Source: Lactobacillus kitasatonis DSM 16761 = JCM 1039 (GTDB lineage: Bacteria; Bacillota; Bacilli; Lactobacillales; Lactobacillaceae). From it: a stretch of 64,000 nucleotides of DNA. The notes beneath the pieces are model-generated. The model worked only from the letters and a program-made list of their open reading frames with translations. It searched no databases and had not been told where the DNA came from. This document shows positions 32,136-42,485 of the stretch, in pieces; the stretch's first letter is position 1, and the number at the start of each line of letters is the position of its first letter. The stretch lies in the NCBI RefSeq assembly GCF_000615285.1, contig NZ_BALU01000007.1, positions 36,154 through 100,153 on the forward strand. Direction: 5' to 3'. The translations under genes and the position numbers were made by a program.

Positions 32136-33879
32136 ATGTATTTTATGGAGACTGCTTCCGTATTGCTTGGAACTGGATTAATGATGGGAATTAATGCTCG
32201 TCCCGTTAAGGCTAAGAATGGAGTTGATGAGGTTGAAATCGTATTGGACGATGCTAATAATCAACTGCCTAGTAATGAAGGAAACGTAGAGGATCCAACT
32301 AATGGTGGAAAGGATTTGAGTTTAAATGACTTAAACCCTAGTGGTAATGAAACTGATCCAGTAGAAGATACTAGTGATAATGATGGCACAATTGATGATG
32401 ATACCAATCCAAGTGATGAAGACGTTAAATCTGATACGACTCTAGACGAGGATTCAAGTGTGGTCGGTGACATGTCAGATACTGAAAACTCTAGTAATGA
32501 TGCTTCAAATTCGTTAGATGGAACTAATCAGCCTGTTCAAACAACAATAAGTGATTCAAAAAAGCTGGCATTGCTTCAATTGCTGCTAAAAGCACATTAA
32601 GTGATGATGCACTTCAAACAGCTTTGAAAGAATATGCTGAAATAATTTGTTTGAAAAAGGCAAAATAAATCCTAAAACTGGTGAGATTAGTGTTCAAGAT
32701 TTTGAAAATTTAGCTGAATCAGGTGCATTGGATGCTGCTGTAATTCATATGACCTGTGAGGTTGCTTTGGAGAAATATATCAAAGAACTAAACAATATAA
32801 GAGCGATACGACTAAGCCAAAGCCAATTTTGACGTTGCCACAAGAAGCAATGGAAAGCATGATTATTCACTATATGGATGTCAATGGAATTAATGATACA
32901 AAATTTAATCCAAATCAGAGTAAAGAAATAAATAGGTATACCCCGGGAGATGATGCTTTAGTTACTGATGAAAACGGCAATTGCGTAATTAATCTGTGGG
33001 ATTAGGACGAGGTTGGCTATATTTTAGCTACTACCGATATTGGCTTTAGTGCTAGTTATAATAAGAGAAAAATGGCTCGAGTTGTTGTTGAAAGTGACAT
33101 ATCATCAGATGGTAAACTGCATTACTTCGTTTACCTAAAGCACGATACTGAAAAAGAAAGTTATCCACAAAAAGTTGAAGTATTAATTCATCACACAAAT
33201 TAACATGGCAACAAAGTTGGTGAAGATGAGAAGCTTACGCTGAGCTTTGATCAAACTGATACTCACGATAAAACAAATGGTAATCTAATTGGAACGGAAT
33301 TGATTTTGACAAATCCCGAAGTTTTGAAAGTATTAGGCGATGCAAAGATAAAAGAATTATTTGGTGACATCAAATTGAATGGTGGAGCTGTTGCCGTAAC
33401 TGAGGACATTTTCAAAAAAGATTAGCAATTCAAACGTGATAACACCAGAACCAGAAGTTAAACCAATTGTAGAAGCAGTCGAAAACGAAGCAAGAGATTC
33501 CGAAGATGAAGATGATGGCTCCACTGAAGTATTCAGCACATACCCACAGCAACCAGAATTTGATGAGGATGAAACTGAAGAAAACATAACGCCACACGCT
33601 TAAAAAGAAGTGGAGAGGTCTGCTAAAGCCACGCGTGGCACCAAAGTTGAGCTGATTCAAAATGTGGCGAGGGATGCAGATACGGCACCTGAAACAGTTT
33701 CGGCACGATCTACCGAAGTGGAAATAGAGTCGAACACAACTAGACATGCCGATGAAGCTACTCTTCCAAAAACCGGTGAAGAACAGAGCGAGCTTGCCAT
33801 GATCTTCAGTATGCATGCCGCTGCCTTAGGAATTACCGGGTTAGCTGGTACTTCTAAGCGTCGCGAAAAAGATAAATAA
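32136..33879 (+). pseudogene. LPXTG surface protein, decayed
   Basis: Fragments of a surface protein in several frames. The N-terminal piece METASVLLGTGLMMG is the second half of a YSIRK-type signal peptide with its start lost. An aspartate/serine-rich region follows (about 32220-32560). After a frame change near 32600 and another near 32830, a long frame runs to 33425 with point stops TAG at 33003-33005, TAA at 33201-33203 and TAG at 33423-33425. A last piece (33610-33879) ends TLPKTGEE, a hydrophobic run and SKRREKDK, a sortase signal. At least three nonsense codons and three frame changes make this a true pseudogene. Confidence 0.85.
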
Positions 33880-33884
33880 TTTTA

Positions 33885-33912
33885 GAAAGTAGTGCGAAAG
33901 CACTGCTTTTTT
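33885..33912 (+). terminator. Terminator
   Basis: AAAGTAGTGC-GAAA-GCACTGCTTTTTT hairpin with T-run. Confidence 0.75.
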
Positions 33913-33988
33913 CTGTGCAAAGAAAGCAGGTTATAATAATATTAACGATGTCTTTTAATGCATTAAAAAATAGGAAAAGAGAATTACA

Positions 33989-34788
33989 ATGACAGATTTA
34001 ACTAAAGTAAAAGAATGGCTTAAAGATGCTGACGCCGTAATCGTCACTGCCGGTAATGGCATGGCTAAAGAGGAAGGCCTCGACATTTTAAGCGAGGAAA
34101 ACTTCGATGACGAATATGGCAAGGTTGCTGACAAGTACGATGTGCATACAATTGGGGATGCCCTCGACAAGAAGTTTGACACTTGGGATGAACAATGGGC
34201 TTTCTGGAGTCAACTGGTCAACGAATATTCGTTTGAATATGAGCCAAGTGAAACCATGTTGGCTTTAAAGGAGCTGCTCAAAGATAAGCAATACTTCATC
34301 GCTACTAGCACTTTCGGTCACTTCTTTGAAAATGCTGGTTTTAACGAAAAACGCATCTTCAATGCCTTCGGTGACTGGACCAGAATGCAATGTTCTAGCG
34401 GCGTGAACCATGGTCAAAAGGATGATCGTGAAGTCGTTAAGAAGTATTTAGAAGGAAAAGGTGAAGTGCCAAAGTGTGAGGATTGTAATTCTCCAATGGA
34501 ATTGCACATGCCACTTAACGCCAACTTCTTTCCAGACACCGATGCAATATGCGCTTCCGTTGGTTCTTAACCGGTAACGAAGACAAGAAGGTCGTTGTCT
34601 TAGAACTCGGCGTTGATGAAACCAGTCCACAACTGCTTGATCCAATGGTTAAGCTAGTTGAACAGTTCCCTAATTGGCATTACGTTGCCGCAGACTTAGC
34701 CGACAATGATTTACCAGACGATATTCAAAAGAGATCAGCTGGTTTTGCCACAGATTCACACGATATGATGATGAAATTAACCAAATAG
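33989..34788 (+). pseudogene. Sir2-like NAD-dependent deacylase, frameshifted
   Basis: The first frame (33989-34570) begins DADAVIVTAGNGMAKEEGLDI, a divergent Sir2 NAD-binding start, and holds the cysteine pair PKCEDC. At GATGCAATATGCG (near 34545) the frame is lost; the rest, MRFRWFLTGNEDKKVVVLELGVDETSP (in part), continues from 34549 to 34788. Adding one A (GCAAATATG) makes a continuous protein of about 266 residues. Only one CxxC pair is visible, so zinc binding may be atypical for Sir2. The downstream exonuclease gene follows after seven bases. Confidence 0.75.
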
Positions 34789-34795
34789 GTGAGAA

Positions 34796-35752
34796 ATGAG
34801 TATTTACGTAAAAAACGGGATTTTGCATGTTTCCGGTGCCCAAGATAAGTTGCGGCAAAAAGGGCAAGAAATACCTGACTTTTTGTCTAATTACACCATG
34901 CTGGATATTGAAACGACTGGCCTGAGTCCATACAGAGACCGCATTACAGAACTTGGTGCAGTGAAGGTCAGAAACGGCCAAATCGTTGACCAATATACTA
35001 ATTTGATCAAGTTCCCTAAGAACAATAAGGTGCCTGCCTTTATTACCAAATTGAATGGCATTACTGAAGAACAAATCGTTAATGAAGGGATTCCTGCTGA
35101 ACAAGCGATTAAGGAATTCCGTGAGTTCATTGATGATGACATTATCATTGGTTATAACGTCAACTTTGACCTGAACTTTTTATATGATTTAAGTCAAAAG
35201 TACAAGTTGCCAATCTTAAATAATGATTACGTCGATGTGTTACGCTTAGCCAGAGCGTACTATCCACGCGAACGCCACAATCGTTTGATTGACTGCATGC
35301 AGCGTGCTGGTATCGCACAAGTGGAGGAGCACCACGGTTTAGCCGACTCGCTTGATACGATCAAGGTCTATAACGACTTTAGTGCGCACTTCACCGATGA
35401 TTTGCTTGAAGCGACACGTAACAAGATCAAGAACGTTGATTTAACTAGTGACGATGTCGATTACATTGATCTCGGTTTTAGAAATCCGGTCCAAAATAAA
35501 AACATCGTTTTATCAGGTCACATTCATATGGATGAACAAGACGCCGACAAGATGATTGGCAACATGGGTGGTAAGGCCGAAGATAAGGTTAACCCAATGA
35601 CCAATTATCTGATTATGGGCGACTATGATTTCTTTAGAAAAGACAACGAAGATTTGAATACGGCACGTGAGTTGATTAAAGATGGTGCCAAGATTAAGCG
35701 TTTGTCAGAAAGCTTCTTTTTAGGGATGCTTGATGACTGGGCACGAAGTTAG
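34796..35752 (+). CDS. DnaQ-like 3'-5' exonuclease with BRCT domain
   Basis: 318 residues. The DEDD exonuclease domain spans about residues 33-200: motif I MLDIETTGL (Asp and Glu near 38-40), motif II GYNVNFDLNFL near 119, motif III HGLADSLDT near 178. The C-terminal part from residue 235 (NIVLSGHI, GGKAEDKVNPMTNYLIMGD) is a BRCT fold. This combination occurs in firmicute proteins annotated as polymerase III epsilon-like or DinG-related nucleases; it trims DNA 3' ends, probably in repair. RBS AGGTGAG precedes ATG 34796. Confidence 0.85.
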   Translation: MSIYVKNGILHVSGAQDKLRQKGQEIPDFLSNYTMLDIETTGLSPYRDRITELGAVKVRNGQIVDQYTNLIKFPKNNKVPAFITKLNGITEEQIVNEGIPAEQAIKEFREFIDDDIIIGYNVNFDLNFLYDLSQKYKLPILNNDYVDVLRLARAYYPRERHNRLIDCMQRAGIAQVEEHHGLADSLDTIKVYNDFSAHFTDDLLEATRNKIKNVDLTSDDVDYIDLGFRNPVQNKNIVLSGHIHMDEQDADKMIGNMGGKAEDKVNPMTNYLIMGDYDFFRKDNEDLNTARELIKDGAKIKRLSESFFLGMLDDWARS

Positions 35753-35761
35753 AGGATTTTT

Positions 35762-36622
35762 ATGGCAAGAAGAAGACGACGCAGAAAACAGAGTACTGTT
35801 TTTTCATCGATTATTGTAATTATCGCTATTGCCTGGGGAATATTTACTAAAGCTGGCAGCGATCCTAATGGTAGCCAATTTATTAAAGATGTAACTGGCA
35901 ATAGCAATGACCAAGTAACCAATACCATCAAGAGTGCTTCAAAAAGCAATAAGGTCTATGGTGGGCTATCGCAAAGCGATTATAAAAAGCTAGCTGATTT
36001 AAATTTCAAGAGTGGCTCTAGGGCATATACCGAAGTGAACCATAATCGTTCGACCTTAGTTAAAAGCTCTTGGAAGATCAACCGAGTAATTTATTCAAAC
36101 CTTGATTCGCTGAATAGAACTTCACGTTCCAATACTGCCTTTTTGGAGCGGCGCAACGTGGCTAATGATAGTTTGCGTGTGCGACAGTTCGTAGAACCGA
36201 CTGGTTGGCATTACAACCACAGAAACGGCACGCAGATTTATAACCGCGGTCACCTGATCGCTTATTCCGTTTCTGCCGGCATTGACCAGAGTGGTAACTA
36301 TGATCCAAGCAATCAATCTGGCGACCAAAACAACCCTAAGAATTTGTTTACTCAATCGGCCTTTTCTAATCAACGGATTCAAACTATTTTTGAAGCTAAA
36401 GTTAGAAAGGCGCTTAGACAAAATAAACGCGTGATTTATCAAGCTACTGCCGTTTTTAGAGGCAACGAATTAATGGCGCGTGGCGTTAACCTGCAGGCCG
36501 TTTCAACCGACGGTAGCCTTGACTTCAACGTTTACTTATATAATGTTCAACCAGGCTATCAATTTAACTATAATAATGGTAGAGCAAAAGTTGACCGCCA
36601 AATGCAGGTCAAGGAAGAGTAG
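35762..36622 (+). CDS. Secreted DNA/RNA non-specific endonuclease
   Basis: 286 residues. A very basic start (ARRRRRRKQST) precedes one membrane segment (VFSSIIVIIAIAWGIF), so the enzyme is exported or membrane-tethered. The catalytic His is in YNRGHLIAYS near residue 160; the metal-binding Asn is in NPKNLFTQSAFSNQ near 191. This is the EndA/NucA-type (NRGH variant of DRGH). It degrades extracellular nucleic acid. It starts nine bases after the exonuclease stop, so the two nucleases form one unit. Confidence 0.85.
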   Translation: MARRRRRRKQSTVFSSIIVIIAIAWGIFTKAGSDPNGSQFIKDVTGNSNDQVTNTIKSASKSNKVYGGLSQSDYKKLADLNFKSGSRAYTEVNHNRSTLVKSSWKINRVIYSNLDSLNRTSRSNTAFLERRNVANDSLRVRQFVEPTGWHYNHRNGTQIYNRGHLIAYSVSAGIDQSGNYDPSNQSGDQNNPKNLFTQSAFSNQRIQTIFEAKVRKALRQNKRVIYQATAVFRGNELMARGVNLQAVSTDGSLDFNVYLYNVQPGYQFNYNNGRAKVDRQMQVKEE

Positions 36623-36665
36623 AATAGAACTGTAAATTTATAAAAAATAAAAAAGGAAGTACATT

Positions 36666-38093
36666 ATGAAAAAAGATAACTGTACCGCAATGCTTGTCGG
36701 TAAAGATGCTTCAATCGATGGCTCAACTATGATTGCCCGTGACGAGGACGGTTACGGCGGCATTAACGAAAAGCTGTTTGTCGTAAACAAGGCTCGTCAC
36801 TACGATGAAGACTATGTTTCAAAATACAATGGCTTCAAGATGCACCTTGAAGGTGATGGCTGCAAGTGGACTGCTGCTCCAACTGCTGACGATTCAGATG
36901 GTCGTTGGGACGAGCAAGGTATCAACGAATATAACGTCGCTATGTCAGCTACTGAAACTGAAGCAACCAACGCTCGCTGCTTAGGCCACGACCCGCTTGT
37001 TGAAGATGGTATTAACGAAGACTCAATGGTTTACATCACTTTGCCATTCGTTAAGACTGCTCGTGAAGGTGTTAAGCGTTTAGGCCGTTTAATTGAAAAG
37101 TATGGTACTGGTGAAAGCAACGGTATCGCATTTTCAGACAACAAAGAAGTTTGGTACCTTGAAACTGGTGCAGGTCACCAATGGGTAGCAGCTCGTGTTC
37201 CTGATGATTCATACGCGATTTGTCCTAACATTATGGTGATCCAAAACGTTGACTTTAATGATCCAGACAACTTCATGTACAGCGAAGGCATTCAAGAATT
37301 CGTTGAAAAGAATCATTTGAACAATAGCACTGATGGTAGTTTTTCATTCAGAGACATCTTTGGTACTAAGGATGAAGCTGATGCTTTCTACAACACCCCA
37401 AGAACTTGGTATGGTCAAAAATTGTTCAATCCAAGCATTGAACAAGATCCAACTAGCCAAGAAATGCCATTCACTCGCGTTCCTGAAAAGAAGATCGGCG
37501 TTGAAGACGTGCAAAGATTTTTGACTAGTCACTACAACGGCACTCCATACGATCCAATGGACACTTTCTCATCTGGCAGCGAAAAAGAACAAAAGATGTT
37601 CCGTTCAATTGCTTTGGACAGAAACCAAGAATCAAGCATTTTGCAAATCAGAAACGATGTTCCAGCTAAGATGGCTGCTATTCAATGGATCAACATGGGC
37701 TTTTACGCATACTCACCATACGTTCCTTTCTACACCAACATCGAAGATACGCCACTTAACTACAAGGTTGCTGATCACATGGTTGATCCAGACAGCAGTG
37801 CTTACTGGCTTTACAAAACTTTGCAAGTAATCGTTGAACCACGTTACCACCAATACATTTATCAAGTAAATGCCTACCGTGACGATTGCCAAAGCTACGG
37901 TATCGGCCGCATCGATGAAATTGATGAAAAGGCAAAGGATCTCGATGGCACCGAATTGATCAAGTACTTGACTAATGCTAACGACGTTACTGCCGGCGTA
38001 ATTACCAAGAAGACTAAGAAGTTAATGAGCGATTTGGTAAGACAAGCTTTGAATAGTTCTAAGTACCAATTCGAACGCGGCGACAATTTATAA
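36666..38093 (+). CDS. pepD: Dipeptidase, family C69
   Basis: 475 residues, the size of lactobacillus PepD enzymes. The catalytic cysteine is Cys 6 in KKDNCTAMLVG; family C69 dipeptidases are N-terminal nucleophile hydrolases. DGSTMIARDEDG near residues 20-31 is the family motif. It hydrolyses a broad range of dipeptides in the cytosol, feeding amino-acid supply after oligopeptide uptake. RBS AAAGGAAG precedes ATG 36666. A terminator follows. Confidence 0.9.
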   Translation: MKKDNCTAMLVGKDASIDGSTMIARDEDGYGGINEKLFVVNKARHYDEDYVSKYNGFKMHLEGDGCKWTAAPTADDSDGRWDEQGINEYNVAMSATETEATNARCLGHDPLVEDGINEDSMVYITLPFVKTAREGVKRLGRLIEKYGTGESNGIAFSDNKEVWYLETGAGHQWVAARVPDDSYAICPNIMVIQNVDFNDPDNFMYSEGIQEFVEKNHLNNSTDGSFSFRDIFGTKDEADAFYNTPRTWYGQKLFNPSIEQDPTSQEMPFTRVPEKKIGVEDVQRFLTSHYNGTPYDPMDTFSSGSEKEQKMFRSIALDRNQESSILQIRNDVPAKMAAIQWINMGFYAYSPYVPFYTNIEDTPLNYKVADHMVDPDSSAYWLYKTLQVIVEPRYHQYIYQVNAYRDDCQSYGIGRIDEIDEKAKDLDGTELIKYLTNANDVTAGVITKKTKKLMSDLVRQALNSSKYQFERGDNL

Positions 38094-38111
38094 AAAATAT
38101 AATAATTTAGA

Positions 38112-38151
38112 AGAAATAGGTCATGGAAATTAATTTCATGATCTATTTTTT
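38112..38151 (+). terminator. pepD terminator
   Basis: AAATAGGTCATGGAAA-TTAA-TTTCATGATCTATTTTTT hairpin with T-run. Confidence 0.8.
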
Positions 38152-38373
38152 GGTATGTACCACAATATTTAGTAAACCCGAACAAAAAGATAAAGCATTA
38201 TAATGCAAAGGCTTGAATACGAACAAGATCCGAATACTGAGAGAAATTTATTTCATCAACACTGAGAAACCACGAATTTTTTAACTGAATCATTTGTGCT
38301 TTTTGCCCTTTTAGCTTAGAATTAATAGAGAAATTTATAAACTTAAATCAATATATAGTGGTGTGTGAGACTT

Positions 38374-39459
38374 ATGAATGATGATAAATTTGTTGAAGTA
38401 AAGAACCTTAAGAAGGTTTACGACAATGGTCACGAAGCAATCAAGGACGTTAGCTTCTCAGTTAAGAAAGGCGACCTTGTTTGTTTACTTGGACCTTCAG
38501 GTTGTGGTAAGACAACCATTTTGAACATGCTTGCTGGTTTACTTAACCCAACCAGCGGCGATATTCTCTTTGATGGCAAGTCTGTCGTTAACGTAGCACC
38601 TAAAGATCGTCAAATCGGCTACGTTTTCCAGAACTACGCTTTATACCCACACATGACAGTCCTTCAAAATGTTATGTTTCCTTTAACTGTGGGCAAGCAA
38701 AAGATGCCTAAAGACAAGGCTAAGGAGATTGCGGAAAAGTACATGGAAACCACGCAAATCACTGAACTTGCCGACCAAAAGCCAGGTAACTTGTCAGGTG
38801 GTCAACAACAGCGTGTCGCAATTGCTCGTGCCTTGGTGCAACAACCTAAGATTTTGCTCATGGACGAACCATTGAGTAACCTTGATGCACGTCTTCGTTT
38901 GAAGATTCGTGAAGAAATCCGTAACTTGGTTAAGAAAGTGGGCATCACTACTTTATTTGTTACCCACGACCAAGAAGAAGCCTTATCTATTGGTGATAAA
39001 ATCATCCTCTTCAACAATGGTGTGATCCAACAAGACGATATGGGTCAAAACTTCTACCTTGAACCAAATAACTACTTCGTTGCTAACTTCGTTGGTAACC
39101 CAGTAATCGATAACTTCAAGGTTAATGTCAAAGACGGCAAGATTACCGGCTCAGACTTTGAAATTAATGTAGATGATTTAGATAAAAGTCGCTTCAAGCG
39201 TGACTTGACTGATGGCGAATATACATTATCTGTTCGCCCTGAAAATATTTTGCCAGCCGAAACTGGCCATGTTTCAGCTAAGATCGACGACGTTGAATTG
39301 ATCGGCCGTGAACGTATTTTGAAATTTACTCATGATGGCGTTCAAGCTCGTTCACTTGTTGATCTTGAAACTCCAATTAAGAGGGGAGACAACATTAACT
39401 TAAAGATGCGCCTTGATCGCGTATTCCTCTTTACTAAGGAAGGAGAGCGTGTCTACTAA
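38374..39459 (+). CDS. ABC sugar/glycerophosphate transporter ATPase (UgpC/MsmK type)
   Basis: 361 residues from ATG 38374; GTG 38365 in frame overlaps the GTGTGTGAG ribosome-binding site. Walker A GPSGCGKTT is near residues 38-46, signature NLSGGQQQRVAIARAL near 138-153, Walker B ILLMDEPLSNLD near 158-169. The C-terminal 120 residues form the TOBE regulatory domain typical of CUT1-family ATPases. It stands first in an operon of ATPase, two permeases, a hydrolase and a binding protein. ATG of the next gene overlaps the stop. Confidence 0.85.
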   Translation: MNDDKFVEVKNLKKVYDNGHEAIKDVSFSVKKGDLVCLLGPSGCGKTTILNMLAGLLNPTSGDILFDGKSVVNVAPKDRQIGYVFQNYALYPHMTVLQNVMFPLTVGKQKMPKDKAKEIAEKYMETTQITELADQKPGNLSGGQQQRVAIARALVQQPKILLMDEPLSNLDARLRLKIREEIRNLVKKVGITTLFVTHDQEEALSIGDKIILFNNGVIQQDDMGQNFYLEPNNYFVANFVGNPVIDNFKVNVKDGKITGSDFEINVDDLDKSRFKRDLTDGEYTLSVRPENILPAETGHVSAKIDDVELIGRERILKFTHDGVQARSLVDLETPIKRGDNINLKMRLDRVFLFTKEGERVY

Positions 39460-40325
39460 TGAAGAGCAATCAAAAGAAGGCTTGGCTTTTTTTAGCGCCA
39501 ACAATCATTTTTGTTACTTTCTTTAGTATTTACCCAATTTTACGGGCATTTGTAATGAGTTTCCAAAGCGGTCCATTAATCAATTTGAACTGGACTGGCT
39601 TTAGCAACTATCAATACATCTTTAGTGATCCCGAATTTTGGCGCGCAATTAGAAACACCATTCTTTATGCGCTAATTTCGGTGCCTGTAGCATTAGCTAT
39701 TTCAATCATGCTCGCATGGTTTATTTTCAGTAAGGTAAAGCACAAGTCATTCTTTGAAACGACTTTCTTTATGCCTTACGTTACTTCAACCATTGCGATT
39801 GGTATTGTGTTCCGTTACATCTTTAATGGTGAATACGGTATGCTTAACTTCCTATTAAGAGCACTTCATTTGCCAGCTCCTAACTGGATTGATGATCCAT
39901 CAATGTCACTGACAACCATCATTATCTTTGGTGTTTGGACATCACTTGCCTTTAACATCGTTATCTTGATGGGTGCTCTTCGTAACATTGATCCAAACTA
40001 CTACAGTATTGCCGATATGTACGGCGCAACCGGTACCGAAAAGTTCTGGCGTATTACTATGCCACAACTTGTACCAACGATCGCCTTCTTATTGACGATG
40101 AACATTATTGCGGCATTCAAGATTTATACTTCCGTATATGCATTGTTCAACGGACAAGCAGGTGTCGGAAACTCAGCTACAACGGCAGTATTCTACATTT
40201 ATAACAAATTCCAAATTGTAGGTACGCCAGGTGTAGCGATGGCCGCAACGGTAATTTTATTCCTCATCATTATGTTCGTAACCTTCTTACAACGTAAGAT
40301 GATGAAAAAGATTGGGGGACGGTAA
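39459..40325 (+). CDS. ABC transporter permease (UgpA-like)
   Basis: 288 residues, six membrane segments. The start KAWLFLAPTIIFVTFFSIYPI and the coupling motif YSIADMYGATGTEKFWRITMPQL (EAA loop, near residues 184-206) are typical of CUT1-family inner-membrane components of the UgpA/MalF kind. It forms a heterodimer with the next permease. It overlaps the ATPase stop by one base. Confidence 0.85.
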   Translation: MKSNQKKAWLFLAPTIIFVTFFSIYPILRAFVMSFQSGPLINLNWTGFSNYQYIFSDPEFWRAIRNTILYALISVPVALAISIMLAWFIFSKVKHKSFFETTFFMPYVTSTIAIGIVFRYIFNGEYGMLNFLLRALHLPAPNWIDDPSMSLTTIIIFGVWTSLAFNIVILMGALRNIDPNYYSIADMYGATGTEKFWRITMPQLVPTIAFLLTMNIIAAFKIYTSVYALFNGQAGVGNSATTAVFYIYNKFQIVGTPGVAMAATVILFLIIMFVTFLQRKMMKKIGGR

Positions 40326-40328
40326 AAA

Positions 40329-41153
40329 ATGAAGAAGATTCGTTGGGGTGCTTTAGTTGCTTACATCGTTTTAGCAATCTTTGCGATTATTACTGTCTTT
40401 CCATTCGTTTACATGATTTTGGGTGGACTAATGAGTTTTAGAGAAACGACAACGATTCCGCCAACATTAATTCCTAAGCACTTTGAATGGTCAAACTATG
40501 CTAAGGTCTTTGCCCAAGCACCATTTGCTCGTTACTTCTTAAACACCTTTATTACGGCTAGTGTAACGACTATCGTAAGTTTGTTTAACGCACTTCTTGG
40601 TGCTTTTGCCATGGTTAACTTGAAGTTCAAAGGTAAGGGCGTTGTACAAGTCGTTCTTTTGTCACTCTTGATGGTACCAGGTGAAGCAATCATCTTCACT
40701 AACTACAACACCATTGCCAGAATTGGCTTACTTAACACCTATATCGGTTTGGTATTACCATTCTTGACTTCAATTTTCTACATGTACTACTTACAAAGCT
40801 ACTTCGGCTCAATCTCACAAACCATCTACAAGGCTGCGATTATTGACGGGGCTAGCGACTGGGAATACATCTGGAGAATTTTGGTACCAATGTCTAAAGG
40901 TGGTTTGTTCACTGTAGCGCTTTTGAGCTTCATTTCAGGTTGGAATTCATTCCTATGGCCATTATTGGTAACCAATGAAGACAGCATGAGACTGTTGAAC
41001 AACGGTTTAACTTCATTTGCCTCAGATGCAGGTAGTGAAACGCAATTGCAATTAGCAGCTGCTACATTAACCGTTTTGCCAATCTTGATCTTATACTTCA
41101 TCTTTAGAAAGCAAATTATTCGAGGAGTAGTACGTAATGACCTTAAAGGATAA
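40329..41153 (+). CDS. ABC transporter permease (UgpE-like)
   Basis: 274 residues, six membrane segments, EAA loop IYKAAIIDGASDWEYIWRILVPM near residues 165-187. It is the second permease of the UgpABCE-like system. Its 3' end overlaps the following hydrolase gene by 17 bases, so the two are translationally coupled. The substrate class by family is sugar, polyol or glycerophosphodiester. Confidence 0.85.
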   Translation: MKKIRWGALVAYIVLAIFAIITVFPFVYMILGGLMSFRETTTIPPTLIPKHFEWSNYAKVFAQAPFARYFLNTFITASVTTIVSLFNALLGAFAMVNLKFKGKGVVQVVLLSLLMVPGEAIIFTNYNTIARIGLLNTYIGLVLPFLTSIFYMYYLQSYFGSISQTIYKAAIIDGASDWEYIWRILVPMSKGGLFTVALLSFISGWNSFLWPLLVTNEDSMRLLNNGLTSFASDAGSETQLQLAAATLTVLPILILYFIFRKQIIRGVVRNDLKG

Positions 41154-42432
41154 AACAACCGTTACCTTTTATAACGGTTTAACCACAATTGGTGGACCAA
41201 TGATCGAAGTGGCTTATAACAAGTCACACGTTCTGTTTGACTTAGGCGAAGTATATCGTCCTGAGTTAAAGCTGCCAGATGAAAGTTACCAAACTTTGAT
41301 TAAAAATCAGTTAATTGGGGATGTGCCTAATTTTTACGATCCAAAAATTACGGGCAAGCCAATCGATACCGAACGTTGGGAACATTCTGCAGCTTACATT
41401 TCACACTTGCACTTGGATCACAGTAAAGCATTAAACTTGCTTGCACCTGAGATTCCACTTTATGCAGGTCCAATTACTGCACACATGCTTCCTGCTTTGA
41501 ATGAAAATGGCGACTTTCTTTTACCAGCCGCTGGACACGAGAAAAACTACACTCGTCCAATCATTGCGGCTGAATATAAGAAACCAATCAAGGTGGGCGA
41601 TATTACCCTGGAAATATATCCTAGTGACCATGATGCTTATGGCGCTACTGGCTTATTAGTCAAGACGCCAGACAAGCAAATTGCCTACACTGGTGATATT
41701 CGTTTGCATGGCTACCACCCAGATTGGGTACGTGCCTTCATGCAAGCGGCTAAGGGTAGCGATATGTTGATTATCGAAGGTACCGGTGTTTCTTGGCCAG
41801 AAGAAAAGCATGATGAAAGCAGCGAAGAATTCACTGGCCCTAAGAATGAAGTAGAATTGACCGAAGAGATCGTTCGCTTGCAAAACGCCAACTCTGATCG
41901 TCAGATCACCTTTAACACTTACCCAACCAACGTGGAACGTATTCTTAGAATTATCTCTGATTCTCCGCGTAAGGTTGTTTTGCATGCTAAACGTGCGCAT
42001 TTGATTAAGGACAGTCTTAACGAAGATTATCCATACTACTACTTGCCACAAGATGAGAAGTACTCTGATTTGAATCCTGAGCTTGAAGTAAGTTACGACG
42101 AGCTTTTGCAAGATAATCACAAATACTTGTGGCAAGCTGTAAGCGATTATGATAAGCTTCAAAAGGGCGGTCTTTACATCCACTCAAATGCCGAACCTTT
42201 GGGTGACTTCGACCCTGCCTACAAGCCATTTGTAGAGCAATTCGCTAAAAATAAAATTGAGTTCATTGCATTGCGTTGTTCAGGCCACGCCGATGAAAAA
42301 GAACTCAAAGAAATAATTGGTGGGATTCAGCCAGCTATTTTGGTACCGGTGCACACATTGCATCCGGAGCTGGAAGAGAATCCATTTGGAAAACGTATTT
42401 TACCTAAACGTGGTCAAACAGCCACGCTTTAG
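41137..42432 (+). CDS. Metallo-beta-lactamase-fold hydrolase (RNase J-like)
   Basis: 431 residues. The metal motif HLHLDH is near residues 90-95, with further ligands in YPSDHDAYG (near 165) and AYTGDIRLHG (near 186). The second half, TFNTYPTNVERILRII and CSGHADEKELKEII with a late HTLHPE, resembles the beta-CASP part of RNase J and related enzymes. It sits inside the transporter operon and overlaps the permease gene, so it probably acts on the imported compound, for example a phosphodiester, rather than on mRNA. No signal peptide is present. Catalytic residues look complete. Confidence 0.8.
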   Translation: MTLKDKTTVTFYNGLTTIGGPMIEVAYNKSHVLFDLGEVYRPELKLPDESYQTLIKNQLIGDVPNFYDPKITGKPIDTERWEHSAAYISHLHLDHSKALNLLAPEIPLYAGPITAHMLPALNENGDFLLPAAGHEKNYTRPIIAAEYKKPIKVGDITLEIYPSDHDAYGATGLLVKTPDKQIAYTGDIRLHGYHPDWVRAFMQAAKGSDMLIIEGTGVSWPEEKHDESSEEFTGPKNEVELTEEIVRLQNANSDRQITFNTYPTNVERILRIISDSPRKVVLHAKRAHLIKDSLNEDYPYYYLPQDEKYSDLNPELEVSYDELLQDNHKYLWQAVSDYDKLQKGGLYIHSNAEPLGDFDPAYKPFVEQFAKNKIEFIALRCSGHADEKELKEIIGGIQPAILVPVHTLHPELEENPFGKRILPKRGQTATL

Positions 42433-42485
42433 TAAAATTAAAGATTATTGTTGTTTAGTTTTATTTTTTAGGAGGATTTATCCAA

